A stretch of 50,019 nt of DNA from assembly GCA_964627605.1 (NCBI GenBank), contig CAZVGZ010000026.1, positions 1 to 50,019 of the forward strand, given 5' to 3'. A program made the position numbers and the translations under genes. Every line of letters starts with the position of its first letter. Position 1 is the stretch's first letter. Of the stretch, positions 18,297 through 27,589 are shown one piece after another. A model generated the notes under the pieces. The model worked only from the letters and a program-made list of their open reading frames with translations, ran no database searches and was not told the origin of the DNA. Source of the DNA: CAZVGZ01 sp964627605. GTDB taxonomy: Bacteria > Latescibacterota > MWCZ01 > CAZVGZ01.

Positions 18297-19796
18297 ATGG
18301 ATATCCGCGCACAGGTCTCGATGGTGTTCCACCTCGACAAATGCATAGGTTGCCACACTTGCAGCATCGCCTGCAAAAATGTGTGGACTGATCGGCAGGG
18401 TGCCGAGTATATGTGGTGGAACAACGTAGAGACAAAACCTGGTACTGGCTATCCCACAGGCTGGGAAGATCAGAGCAAGTACAAAGGCGGATTCGAGAAG
18501 AAGAACGGTGCTGGCAGCGACATTGAGTTGAGGGCGGTTGGTCGCCTGCGTGGTGCTGCGACGGTCTTCCACAACCCGAATCTGCCGGTGATCGACGACT
18601 ACTACGAGCCGTTTACACACACCTACGAAGACCTTTTCAACGCTCCAGAAGGTGCCGATCAACCCGTCGCCAAACCGATCTCAATGATTACCGGCAAGCC
18701 CATGGAGATTAAATCTGGCCCCAACTGGGATGATGATCTTGGTGGCTCTCCTATCTACGCCGCCAACGATCCAAACCTGGACAGCCTCACCCCGCAAGAG
18801 CGGCAGGCTATTTTCGACGTCGAAAAGCTGGTGTTCTTCTACGTCCCTCGCATCTGCAACCACTGCCTAAATCCGGCGTGTGTTGCAGCGTGCCCCTCGG
18901 GTGCGCTCTACAAACGCGGCGAAGACGGGATTGTTCTTCTCAATCAGGAGCAGTGTCGTGCGTGGCGGTTCTGCGTGACGGCTTGTCCCTATAAAAAGAC
19001 CTATTTCAACTGGGGTACAGGCAAGAGCGAGAAGTGCATATTGTGCTACCCCAGGCTCGAAGCAGGTGAAGCGCCGGCGTGTTTCCACTCGTGTGTAGGG
19101 CGTATTCGCTACGTGGGGCTGGTCCTCTACGATGCCGACCGGATTCATGAGGTCGCCTCGGTCGATCAAGACGAGATAATTCAGGCCCAACGCGACATAA
19201 TCTGCGACCCTAACGATTCGGCAGTCATAGCCGCAGCGCAGGCAAACGGGATTCACGATGACGCCATCGCATCAGCCCAGAAATCCCCGGTCTACAAATT
19301 CGTCAAGGAGTGGGGCCTAGCGCTGCCGCTGCACGCCGAGCACCGCACGCTCCCGATGCTATTCTACGTTCCGCCGCTTCTTCCTGTGATGGCCAGCCAA
19401 GGCGATCGGGGCTACGACACCTCCTACGAGGGGTTCTTGAGCGGCATCGAAAACTATCGGTTGTCTCTGAAATATATGGCCAGCCTGTTTGGTGCTGGGA
19501 ACGAGGCACCTGTCAGGTATGCGCTGGAAAAACAGCTCGCAATAAGAAGCCACAGGCGTCAGGTGACCACCGGCGATCTGGATCAGAGCGAAGTTGATCG
19601 CCAGCTAGCCCAGGTGGAATCGGACGTCAAAGAGGCCAATGAGATATACCGTCTGACATCAATCGCAGCGGCTGAGGACAGGTTTGTAATCCCGCCGATG
19701 CATCGCGAGGAGGCGATTGAGATGATGGGCGATACGCTTGTCCAGAAAGGGCAGGCTGGAGTCGGTTTTCGCACCCAACCAGCGCGGGGAGCCTAA
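18297..19796 (+). CDS. narH: Respiratory nitrate reductase beta subunit
   Basis: Iron-sulfur subunit that carries electrons from NarI to NarG (499 aa, near the normal length). It has four Cys clusters: CIGCHTCSIACKNVW near residue 16, CNHCLNPACVAACPSG, CRAWRFCVTACPYKK, and CILCYPRLEAGEAPACFHSCVGR. The Trp in CRAW replaces a Cys, as in other NarH proteins, marking the 3Fe-4S cluster. The ATG at 18297 has GCGAGGA upstream. It lies 16 nt after narG and 3 nt before narJ. Confidence 0.97.
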   Translation: MDIRAQVSMVFHLDKCIGCHTCSIACKNVWTDRQGAEYMWWNNVETKPGTGYPTGWEDQSKYKGGFEKKNGAGSDIELRAVGRLRGAATVFHNPNLPVIDDYYEPFTHTYEDLFNAPEGADQPVAKPISMITGKPMEIKSGPNWDDDLGGSPIYAANDPNLDSLTPQERQAIFDVEKLVFFYVPRICNHCLNPACVAACPSGALYKRGEDGIVLLNQEQCRAWRFCVTACPYKKTYFNWGTGKSEKCILCYPRLEAGEAPACFHSCVGRIRYVGLVLYDADRIHEVASVDQDEIIQAQRDIICDPNDSAVIAAAQANGIHDDAIASAQKSPVYKFVKEWGLALPLHAEHRTLPMLFYVPPLLPVMASQGDRGYDTSYEGFLSGIENYRLSLKYMASLFGAGNEAPVRYALEKQLAIRSHRRQVTTGDLDQSEVDRQLAQVESDVKEANEIYRLTSIAAAEDRFVIPPMHREEAIEMMGDTLVQKGQAGVGFRTQPARGA

Positions 19797-19799
19797 TAG

Positions 19800-20378
19800 A
19801 TGCAGCTCAATGCGTCGGTGATGGACGATCTTGCGGCGTGTCTGGAGTATCCCATTCCCGCCACGAAACAGAGCGCCCGCTCAGCAGCGAAAGCGCTGGC
19901 GAGCGCAAGCGATGGTCAGCTATCCCAAGCGCTGATCTCTTTGGCGGATGAGATCGAAAACGCGAGGGTAGGCGAGCCAGAAGAGCGGTATACACTGCTT
20001 TTTGACCTCAAGCCGGTGTGTACGCTCAATCTGGGGCACCACATCTATGGCGACACCTACCAGCGTGGAGCTCTGTTGGCGGGATTGGCGTCAGACTTGA
20101 ACGCTGCGGGTATCGATCACGGCCACGATCTACCAGACTTTCTACCAACGCTCCTAAGGTTGCTAGGGTGGCTCGACGACGAAGAGGACAGGCGTCTGTT
20201 GGTATACGCTGTGATGGAGCCTGCTCTTAAATCAATAAACGCAGCCCTCAAAGATTCGTCGGGGCCTTGGCCTGAGATATTGAGACTCCTTCCGGCACTT
20301 ATAACGAGTCTCGTGCCGAGAGGCCTAGAAGAGATCGCTGTGCCGAAAAGGCGGTTGGAGGTTCTTCAAAATGCTTGA
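19800..20378 (+). CDS. narJ: Nitrate reductase assembly chaperone
   Basis: Cytoplasmic chaperone of the NarJ/TorD fold that inserts the Mo cofactor and prevents early membrane docking of NarGH. The 192 residues are all-alpha in character. The conserved segment NLGHHIYGDTYQRGALLAGL and the DLPDFLPTLLRLL block identify the family. It overlaps narI by 8 nt, indicating translational coupling. Confidence 0.92.
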   Translation: MQLNASVMDDLAACLEYPIPATKQSARSAAKALASASDGQLSQALISLADEIENARVGEPEERYTLLFDLKPVCTLNLGHHIYGDTYQRGALLAGLASDLNAAGIDHGHDLPDFLPTLLRLLGWLDDEEDRRLLVYAVMEPALKSINAALKDSSGPWPEILRLLPALITSLVPRGLEEIAVPKRRLEVLQNA

Positions 20379-21066
20379 TGTCTTTCTCTATGGTGTTCTG
20401 CCCTATGTGGCGGTAGTGACATTCTTGGGGACATCGATTCAGCGGTATCGCCGCGAACCGTTCACTTTTTCCAGCCTGTCATCACAGTTTTTGGAATCTC
20501 GTCGCCTGTTCTGGGGCTCCGTTCCGTTTCACATGGGCATTCTTACGCTGTTTTTTGGCCACCTAATTGGTTTTCTGTTTCCCATGTCGGTGACGATCTG
20601 GAACGGTGAACCGGCGCGGCTACTAATACTTGAATCAACGGCGCTTGCCGCAGCACTGCTCACCACTGTCGGGTTGATTGGACTGATTTATCGCAGGATC
20701 GCAACCACCAGACTCTGGGCGATCACCACGCCGACGGACATAATGGTCTACGTCGCGCTGCTATTCTCCATCGCTACCGGTCTCTGGGTCGCTCTGGGCC
20801 TTAGGTGGGGAAGCGCTTGGTACACCCATACGATAGTGCCCTATCTCTGGTCGATTCTCAAATTCCAGCCAGACATACAGCGCGTCGCGGAACTGCCACT
20901 CGCAGCGCGCCTGCACTTTCTCGCAGCGGTTGTCCTGTTTGGCCTGTTTAGCTTCACCCGATTGGTACACATATTGGTGACGCCAGTTCCCTACCTGTGG
21001 CGACCCGTTCAGCAAGTGATCTGGAATAGGGCCCGCGCACGTGAACTTAAGGATCGGTCGGTATGA
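20371..21066 (+). CDS. narI: Respiratory nitrate reductase gamma subunit (cytochrome b)
   Basis: Di-heme b membrane subunit that oxidises quinol and passes electrons to NarH. The 231 residues contain about five membrane helices. His pairs expected to bind hemes are visible in FHMGILTLFFGHLIG (helix 2) and in LHFLAAVVLF...RLVHIL (last helix). The start ATG lies inside narJ. It overlaps narK1 by 4 nt. Presence of NarI means the complex can take electrons from quinol directly, which makes the neighbouring quinol-oxidising complex III more puzzling. Confidence 0.95.
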   Translation: MLDVFLYGVLPYVAVVTFLGTSIQRYRREPFTFSSLSSQFLESRRLFWGSVPFHMGILTLFFGHLIGFLFPMSVTIWNGEPARLLILESTALAAALLTTVGLIGLIYRRIATTRLWAITTPTDIMVYVALLFSIATGLWVALGLRWGSAWYTHTIVPYLWSILKFQPDIQRVAELPLAARLHFLAAVVLFGLFSFTRLVHILVTPVPYLWRPVQQVIWNRARARELKDRSV

Positions 21067-22589
21067 ATGAACGCGGCCGGGCGTACAGTGTCCTGACTAT
21101 GAACACGCTCGCGTTCACTGTCTGTTTCGCAGTTTGGATGATGAACGGTGTCTTGATTACGTTTTTGGTCGACAACAAGGTGTTTTTGTGGGACAAGGTC
21201 CAGATGGGTTGGCTCATCGGAGTTCCGGTATTGACCGGTTCGTTGGTCCGCCTGCCTGTTGGCGTCCTCACCGACAAATACGGCGGACGTATAGTCTATG
21301 TTATCGTAATGCTGTTGTCGGCGCTGGGTGTATTCATCGTTAGCTACGCCAACAGTTTTTGGGGATTTATTGGCGCGGGGCTGTTTTTCGGGTTGGCAGG
21401 AACCTCGTTCGCAGTTGGCATCGCCTACACATCGGTCTGGTTTCCCGACCGGCAGCAGGGCACTGTGCTTGGGATTTTCGGCGCAGGCAACGCCGGTGCG
21501 GCTTTGACGAGCATGGGTGCTCCGTTCATCCTGCGGGCGTTGACCGACAATGGTGCCTATATAGAGGGTTGGCGCAATCTGCCGCGCCTCTACGCAGGGG
21601 CACTGGTGCTGATGACGATCATTTTCTGGCTGTTTACGCACCAGCGGACAGTGGAGTTCGGGCGCGACCGAAGCCTCAAACAGCGGCTCGAACCGCTCAA
21701 AAACGTTCAGGTGTGGAGGTTTGGCCTCTACTACTTCCTCGTATTCGGCGGTTTCGTTGCGTTGGCACAGTGGTTGATCCCATACTACGTCAACGTCTAC
21801 ACAGTCTCGGTCGCCACCGCTGGACTCATGGCCTCCATCTTCACACTACCCTCAGGCGTCATACGCGCTTTGGGCGGTTGGATGTCCGACAAGGTTGGTG
21901 CGAGAAAAGTGATGTACTGGGTGCTTAGCGGCTGCGCTATATGTAGCCTGCTGCTGGTTGTACCTCGAATGGACATCTACGCACCGGGGCAGGGCGTGAT
22001 GGCGCTGTCGTCAGGGACTGTGACAGGCCTCAGCGACGACGGGATCACCGTGGAAACCAGGCGGTATAAGCTCACTGGCAAACCTACCGAAGAGATGGAT
22101 GAAAACGAAGCGCGTTTCTGGCCTGTCGCCACATTCTGGCATGAGCCGCAAGTAGCACCGGGCGATCAGGTCTCGAAAAAACAGCTTCTAGCTCGTGGCC
22201 TGACCCACATCCATTTCCAGGCCAATATGTGGATTTTCACCGCGATCGTGTTTGTAATCGGGATTCTGATGGGAATCGGGAAGGCGGCGGTCTACAAACA
22301 TATCCCCACCTATTTCCCAAGAGATGTAGGTGTCGTCGGAGGGATTGTCGGTGTTTTGGGAGGTTTGGGTGGTTTCTTTAGCCCAATTCTGTTCGGCTAT
22401 CTGCTTCGAGGTACAGGCGTCTGGTCGACGTGTTGGGTCTTTTTCTTCTTCCTGGCGATGGGTTGTCTGGTGTGGATGCACGCGGTCATTCGCAAGATGT
22501 TGGCAGAACGGGCACCGCACCTAGTCCATCACGTCGAAGACGTAGCCTCTGAGACTCAGAACGCCGAATCTGAAGGAGTCGCCGAATGA
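21063..22589 (+). CDS. narK: Nitrate/nitrite transporter, MFS, first copy
   Basis: A 508-residue major-facilitator transporter of the nitrate/nitrite porter family. It shows typical blocks such as VRLPVGVLTDKYGGR (loop 2-3), FGAGNAGAALTSMGAPF with small residues, and RALGGWMSDKVGARKV in the second half. Between the helices of the C-terminal half there is a soluble insertion of about 85 residues (about 300-385; GTVTGLSDDGITVETRRY... up to ARGLTHIHFQANMW). I believe this also occurs in other NarK proteins. It probably imports nitrate or exchanges it for nitrite. It overlaps narI and narK2 by 4 nt each. Confidence 0.92.
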   Translation: MNERGRAYSVLTMNTLAFTVCFAVWMMNGVLITFLVDNKVFLWDKVQMGWLIGVPVLTGSLVRLPVGVLTDKYGGRIVYVIVMLLSALGVFIVSYANSFWGFIGAGLFFGLAGTSFAVGIAYTSVWFPDRQQGTVLGIFGAGNAGAALTSMGAPFILRALTDNGAYIEGWRNLPRLYAGALVLMTIIFWLFTHQRTVEFGRDRSLKQRLEPLKNVQVWRFGLYYFLVFGGFVALAQWLIPYYVNVYTVSVATAGLMASIFTLPSGVIRALGGWMSDKVGARKVMYWVLSGCAICSLLLVVPRMDIYAPGQGVMALSSGTVTGLSDDGITVETRRYKLTGKPTEEMDENEARFWPVATFWHEPQVAPGDQVSKKQLLARGLTHIHFQANMWIFTAIVFVIGILMGIGKAAVYKHIPTYFPRDVGVVGGIVGVLGGLGGFFSPILFGYLLRGTGVWSTCWVFFFFLAMGCLVWMHAVIRKMLAERAPHLVHHVEDVASETQNAESEGVAE

Positions 22590-24133
22590 GTGGGCCTGAA
22601 CTTGAGAGGTGGGAGCCTGAAGACGAGCAGTTCTGGGAGGAGAGTGGCAAAGCGATCGCAACCAAGAATCTTTGGATCTCCATTCCCTGTCTGCTTTGCG
22701 GATTTGCAGTCTGGCTCTACTGGTCGATAATCACCGTCCAGATGAAAAAATTGGGCTTTTCGTTCCAACAGGAGGACCTCTACACGCTGATGGCTGTGGG
22801 CGGCCTGACCGGTGCCACTCTGCGCATACCGAACTCTTTTTTCATCGCACTATCTGGCGGCCGAAACGTCATTGCGGTGACGACGGCGTTTTTGATTTTG
22901 CCGGCTCTGGGTGTAGGGTTTGCGCTCCAAGACCCCAACACGAGTTACAACAACTTTTTGGTCTTGGCGGCGCTTTCAGGTTTCGGGGGTGGCGCGTTCG
23001 CATCATCTATGTCCAATATCAGCTTTTTCTTCCCCAAGCGGATGCAAGGTCTTTCGTTGGGTCTCAATGCTGGACTGGGCAACGTCGGTGTGAGCGTGAT
23101 GCAGGTCCTTCTGCCGTTTGTGATGACTTTTGGTCTGTTTGGCGCGGTGGGTGGCGCGGGGCGGCAGCTGCCTGAGGCCTTTGGCGGTGCGACAATATGG
23201 ATTCAAAATAGTGGGTTGGTATGGGTGCCAGTTCTTGCGGTGTTGGCGGTTCTGGCGTGGCTTTTTATGAACAATTTACCGCAACATAACGTGGGGCCAT
23301 CGGGGGCCGCTATAGGCAAGATATCGTGGCTCCTGATTTTGGGCTTTGTTGGAGCTACTGCGGGGCTGTTGATGCTTCCGTGGATCAAGATTTCGATGGG
23401 GTTCATTCTGCCGGTCACAGTTGTTCCCATCGCTCTGACGCTCTTGCTTATGCGTTACCTGAGCCCTGGGCAAGTCAAAGAGAACCTGGCCGGTCAATTC
23501 GCCATCTTCAAAGAAAAGCACAACTGGATTATGACATGGCTTTATACCATGACATTTGGATCGTTCATCGGCTATTCGGTCGCGTTTCCAAAACTGATCC
23601 AGGACGTATTTGGTGAGTTGTCCGACGGCAGCATTAACCCCAATGCTCCCAATCCTCTGGCCTATGCCTGGTTGGGGCCGCTCGTGGGTTCGCTCATTCG
23701 ACCGGTGGGTGGCTGGATATCGGACAAGTGGGGCGGTGCAAGAGTCACCCAGTGGGATACAGTGCTGATGATCGCATCGGTTTTGGGTGTGGCCTACTAC
23801 GTCAAGGCAGCGGGCGCATCGGCGACCCCGGAGATATTCTTTCCGCAGTTTCTAACACTGTTTCTCCTGCTGTTCACTACCACCGGAATCGGCAACGGAT
23901 CGACATTCAGGATGATCCCAATAATATTCAAACCATCAATGGCTGGGCCGGTGCTTGGGTGGACTTCAGCGGTGGCTGCCTATGGTGCCTTCATCATCCC
24001 AAGAGTGTTCGGCGGGCAGATCAAACTCGGTACACCTGAATATGCCCTTTATGGCTTCGCCATCTACTACTCGACATGTTTGGTGGTAAACTGGTGGTTC
24101 TACGCACGGAAGGGTGCCGAGATACCGTGCTAA
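22586..24133 (+). CDS. narK: Nitrate/nitrite transporter, MFS, second copy
   Basis: A 515-residue major-facilitator transporter, a second and divergent NarK-type protein without the long insertion of the first. Recognisable segments include GGLTGATLRIPNSF, SGFGGGAFASSMSNISFFFPK and GNVGVSVMQVLLPF, and the late block RPVGGWISDKWGGARV. Paired NarK proteins often split the work between nitrate/proton symport and nitrate/nitrite exchange; which copy does which cannot be told here. The Thermus nar cluster likewise ends with two transporter genes. Its 3' end overlaps the following cytochrome gene by 7 nt, linking the nar and act halves. Confidence 0.92.
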   Translation: MSGPELERWEPEDEQFWEESGKAIATKNLWISIPCLLCGFAVWLYWSIITVQMKKLGFSFQQEDLYTLMAVGGLTGATLRIPNSFFIALSGGRNVIAVTTAFLILPALGVGFALQDPNTSYNNFLVLAALSGFGGGAFASSMSNISFFFPKRMQGLSLGLNAGLGNVGVSVMQVLLPFVMTFGLFGAVGGAGRQLPEAFGGATIWIQNSGLVWVPVLAVLAVLAWLFMNNLPQHNVGPSGAAIGKISWLLILGFVGATAGLLMLPWIKISMGFILPVTVVPIALTLLLMRYLSPGQVKENLAGQFAIFKEKHNWIMTWLYTMTFGSFIGYSVAFPKLIQDVFGELSDGSINPNAPNPLAYAWLGPLVGSLIRPVGGWISDKWGGARVTQWDTVLMIASVLGVAYYVKAAGASATPEIFFPQFLTLFLLLFTTTGIGNGSTFRMIPIIFKPSMAGPVLGWTSAVAAYGAFIIPRVFGGQIKLGTPEYALYGFAIYYSTCLVVNWWFYARKGAEIPC

Positions 24134-24666
24134 AACGGGTCCTTTTAGCAGGTCTAGCGTTAGTGGGAACGTTTGTTGGGTGCGAACTCACCAATCAGGG
24201 CTATGCACCTCAGCAACCGACGCAGTACTCCCACGCCGTCCATGCAGGCGCGATGAAAATCCCGTGCCTCTACTGTCACTTTGGCGCCAAACGGGGCCGC
24301 TATGCGGGTATCCCACCGGCGGCGATATGCATGAACTGCCATAAGCAGGTCATCAAAGACAACCCAGAAATTCTAGCGGTAGCAGAGGCTATCAAATCTG
24401 GGGAGCCTATTAAATGGATTCGCGTTCATCGCGTTCCTGACCACGTCTACTTTAATCACAAAGTCCATGCAAAAGGTGGCGTAACGTGCCAGCAGTGCCA
24501 TGGTCCTATCGAATCACAGGGTGTGGTCTCACAGTGGGCTCCGCTTACGATGGGATGGTGTCTCGACTGTCACAGGACCGCCAACGCTCCAGATCCTAAC
24601 GTAGCTGCCGCTGGCAACGTTGTCGTCGCCGATCCTTTAACCGATTGCGGTGTCTGTCATCACTGA
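24127..24666 (+). CDS. actA: Penta-heme cytochrome c, ACIII subunit ActA
   Basis: Periplasmic multi-heme cytochrome of alternative complex III. Five heme motifs occur in order: CLYCH, CMNCH, CQQCH, CLDCH and, at the very end, CGVCH. Several additional His (SHAVHAG, FNHKVHAKGG) are likely distal ligands. The start is GTG 24127 because it gives a lipoprotein signal (VLKRVLLAGLALVGTFVGC), with the lipobox Cys about 19 residues in. An upstream TTG would run inside narK2. It overlaps narK2 by 7 nt and, depending on the next start, actB by up to 17 nt. Confidence 0.9.
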   Translation: MLKRVLLAGLALVGTFVGCELTNQGYAPQQPTQYSHAVHAGAMKIPCLYCHFGAKRGRYAGIPPAAICMNCHKQVIKDNPEILAVAEAIKSGEPIKWIRVHRVPDHVYFNHKVHAKGGVTCQQCHGPIESQGVVSQWAPLTMGWCLDCHRTANAPDPNVAAAGNVVVADPLTDCGVCHH

Positions 24667-27589
24667 TACGCCAAATATGAAACCAAAATCGACACAGCCT
24701 TGGATAGATAAGAGCGGACAGGACTCTTCTGCTGTCGCCGGTGATGTCGCTCTGGGAATGGACCGCCGCGGATTCCTCAAAGCGCTGGGGATCGGTGGCG
24801 TGTCAGCCTTAGCGGCATGTGAACGTCTACCGGTTCGTAACGCAATCCCGTTTCTTGTCGCGCCAGAAGAGGCCACTCCAGGCGTTTCGATTCACTACGC
24901 CAGCACTTGTGCAGCGTGTCCGGCTGCGTGTGGATTGATGGTGACGGTCAGAGATGGTCGTCCGATCAAGCTCGAAGGCCACAAAGACCATCTTACGTCG
25001 GCAGGCGGACTGTGTGCCACCGGCCAAGCTGATCTTAGAGGGCTCTACGATTCAGGGCGTCTCCAAAACCCTACCATCGACAACGCCAGCGCAACTTGGG
25101 CCGAGTTGGACACTCAGATTGCCGCTAAGCTTGCAGAGATAAAGAATTCCGGCCAACCGGTCTACGTGATCTCCACAACACTTGTGAGTCCGACCGCCCG
25201 CAACACCATCGCAAAATTCCTGGCATCCTATGGTGGCGAACTGGTGGAGTACGACGCTGGCATTGAGAGCGCATCGTCAGTTGAGGCCGCATATACCCAT
25301 CTCGACGGTCGTGGTGTCGTGCCTTCGGTGGAGATAGCCGCGAGCGACCTGCTGGTAGTGTTTGGCGCTGACCTATTAGGTGCAGGAAGCGATCCGGTCT
25401 CATTTACAGCGCAGTACAGCGAGCGGCGGCGTCAACGAGAGGTCGGCAAAGACTTCCGTCATATCCAGATTGAGGGAAACCTCAGCCTCACCGGCGCAGC
25501 GTCTGATGAACGGATTCAGGCCACATCCTCCGAACGCAAACTGATGACGCTACAGCTACTGAAAACAGTATCAGAAACCGCGTCGGGCACAGCCGCCACG
25601 CTGTCTCGTGAGATTACCGCTGACTTGCCGACAGAACAGCCACATGCCGCCGAGATCAAAGCCCTCGCCACCGATCTTTCTCGCAGCAAAGGCCGGTCGC
25701 TTGTTGTCAGCGTGGCCGACGACCCTCAAGAACAGCTCGCTACGGCTCTAATCAACCGCATTCTTGGCAGTGAAGGTAAGACGCTCAACCTCGCCCGACC
25801 GTCACTGGTGCGTCGCGGATCAGTTGAAAAACTCTCTCAGTTCACCAAAGCGCTAAAGAGCGGAAATGTCGGTGGGGTGATTATAGTCGGGCAAAACCCG
25901 GTGGAAAACCTTCCAGACGGCGAATCATACAGCGCTCTTTTGAGCGGTCTGTCGCTGTCTGTGTGCATCACCGACCGCCCAACCGCCACCGCCCAAGCCT
26001 GCAAATATGTAGCTGCGAGTCACCACGGACTCGAGTGCTGGGGAGATGCCTCTCCAAGAGCCGACATACTCACCCTCATGCAGCCGACAATGCGACCGCT
26101 TTTTGACACCCGCCACCCGATTGAGAACATCCTTTTTTGGGCAGGTGCTACCGAGACTGACTACCGGCTACACCTGATGGAGACGTGGCGAAAAGAGGTC
26201 TTTCCAGCCTCCGGCACCCAGCGTTTCACAACTTTCTGGAACAGCTCGGTCTCCCAGGGCGGCGTCTTAGGTGAGGTGGCTTTAAGATCAGGCCGTTTCA
26301 CCGCTTCGGTTTTGGGCGGCGGGAAGCATCAGCCAATCTCGACAGAGGTGAGCCTATCTCCGTCATCTGAAGATCGACTTGAGATAGAGCTTCTGTCCGA
26401 AGTCGCGCTTAGGGATGGGTCAAGCGGTTTCAATCCGTGGCTAAGAGAGCTACCAGAGCCGCTTACGCGAACTTCGTGGGTCGCCACAGCGCGGATCGCA
26501 CCATCACTAGCAAAATCCCGTGGAATAGAAGATGGCGATGTGATCTCAATCACAGCGGGCGACACATCACTCAAGCTCCCGGCGCGGATACTGCCAGGGC
26601 AACATCCCCGCCTGATTGGCGTGCCGGTGGGGTATGGACAGAAAGACGGCGACGGTGGTGACGCATCAAGAAACGGTTTTCGTCTTGGCTCAGCGTCCGC
26701 ATTACCAGCCATCATCGAACGCACTGGCGAGACGACCAAAATTCCGCTGATGCAGGTCCATTCCAAAAGCGAAGGGCGGCCGATTATTCATCAGGTCACA
26801 GCGCCTGATGAAGCGGTACACACCCCGCACCACGCTGGCGGGGGAAGCCTCTGGGAAATCAGAGACTACTCGCCTCACTGGCATATGGTGATCGACCTTG
26901 ATGTATGCATCGGATGTGCTGGATGCGTTGTTGCGTGTCAGGCCGAAAACAACATTCCGGTGGTTGGCCCTGAGGACATGACAGACCACAGGGATATGCA
27001 TTGGCTCAGGATCGACCGCTACTTCGACGGTGACGAAGACGACCCGGAAGTGTTGTTCGAGCCGATGCTCTGCGCGCAGTGCGACAACGCTCCGTGTGAG
27101 ACGGTCTGCCCTGTGGCAGCAACGGTTCACAGCGAAGACGGCCTCAATCAGCAGGCGTACAACCGCTGTGTAGGCACACGCTACTGCGCGAATAACTGCC
27201 CATACAAAGTCAGACGATTTAACTGGTTCGATTACACTCCGAAAGACCCTGTCGAACGGATGGTTCTCAACCCAGACGTTGTGGTCCGTGAGCGCGGGAT
27301 CATGGAGAAGTGCACGTTTTGCGTCCAACGGATTCAGTCGGCGAGGATCGACGCCAAAACCGCTGGGAACCCTGATTCGTTCGAGGTTCAGACAGCTTGT
27401 CAGCAGAGCTGCCCGGCGCAGGCGATCTCATTTGGTGACGATTCGGTCAAGGATACAGGCCCTATCGACGCTTTGAAGAAGAAACCCAGAGCGTTTCAGG
27501 TGTTGGCTGACTTGGGAATTGAACCTTCCGTGACGTACCTGGCCCGCGTTCGCAGGCGGGTGGATGACCACCATGGGGAAAGCGGCTAA
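24650..27589 (+). CDS. actB: ACIII subunit ActB (molybdopterin-like domain fused to Fe-S domain)
   Basis: The largest ACIII subunit (979 aa). A Tat motif (DRRGFLKALG, residues 38-47) is followed by a lipobox ending at Cys57. Residues 80-700 form a molybdopterin-oxidoreductase-like domain. It keeps a complete N-terminal Fe-S motif (Cys87, 90, 94 and 122: TCAACPAACG ... GGLC), which is lost in the best-studied ACIII complexes as I recall them. The C-terminal ferredoxin-like part carries four Cys groups: CIGCAGCVVAC (about 753), CAQCDNAPCETVCP (about 806), CVGTRYCANNCP (about 841), and CTFC with CQQSCP (about 888-920). Start GTG 24650; ATG 24677 is an alternative. It shares one base with actC. 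Confidence 0.93.
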   Translation: MSVITDTPNMKPKSTQPWIDKSGQDSSAVAGDVALGMDRRGFLKALGIGGVSALAACERLPVRNAIPFLVAPEEATPGVSIHYASTCAACPAACGLMVTVRDGRPIKLEGHKDHLTSAGGLCATGQADLRGLYDSGRLQNPTIDNASATWAELDTQIAAKLAEIKNSGQPVYVISTTLVSPTARNTIAKFLASYGGELVEYDAGIESASSVEAAYTHLDGRGVVPSVEIAASDLLVVFGADLLGAGSDPVSFTAQYSERRRQREVGKDFRHIQIEGNLSLTGAASDERIQATSSERKLMTLQLLKTVSETASGTAATLSREITADLPTEQPHAAEIKALATDLSRSKGRSLVVSVADDPQEQLATALINRILGSEGKTLNLARPSLVRRGSVEKLSQFTKALKSGNVGGVIIVGQNPVENLPDGESYSALLSGLSLSVCITDRPTATAQACKYVAASHHGLECWGDASPRADILTLMQPTMRPLFDTRHPIENILFWAGATETDYRLHLMETWRKEVFPASGTQRFTTFWNSSVSQGGVLGEVALRSGRFTASVLGGGKHQPISTEVSLSPSSEDRLEIELLSEVALRDGSSGFNPWLRELPEPLTRTSWVATARIAPSLAKSRGIEDGDVISITAGDTSLKLPARILPGQHPRLIGVPVGYGQKDGDGGDASRNGFRLGSASALPAIIERTGETTKIPLMQVHSKSEGRPIIHQVTAPDEAVHTPHHAGGGSLWEIRDYSPHWHMVIDLDVCIGCAGCVVACQAENNIPVVGPEDMTDHRDMHWLRIDRYFDGDEDDPEVLFEPMLCAQCDNAPCETVCPVAATVHSEDGLNQQAYNRCVGTRYCANNCPYKVRRFNWFDYTPKDPVERMVLNPDVVVRERGIMEKCTFCVQRIQSARIDAKTAGNPDSFEVQTACQQSCPAQAISFGDDSVKDTGPIDALKKKPRAFQVLADLGIEPSVTYLARVRRRVDDHHGESG

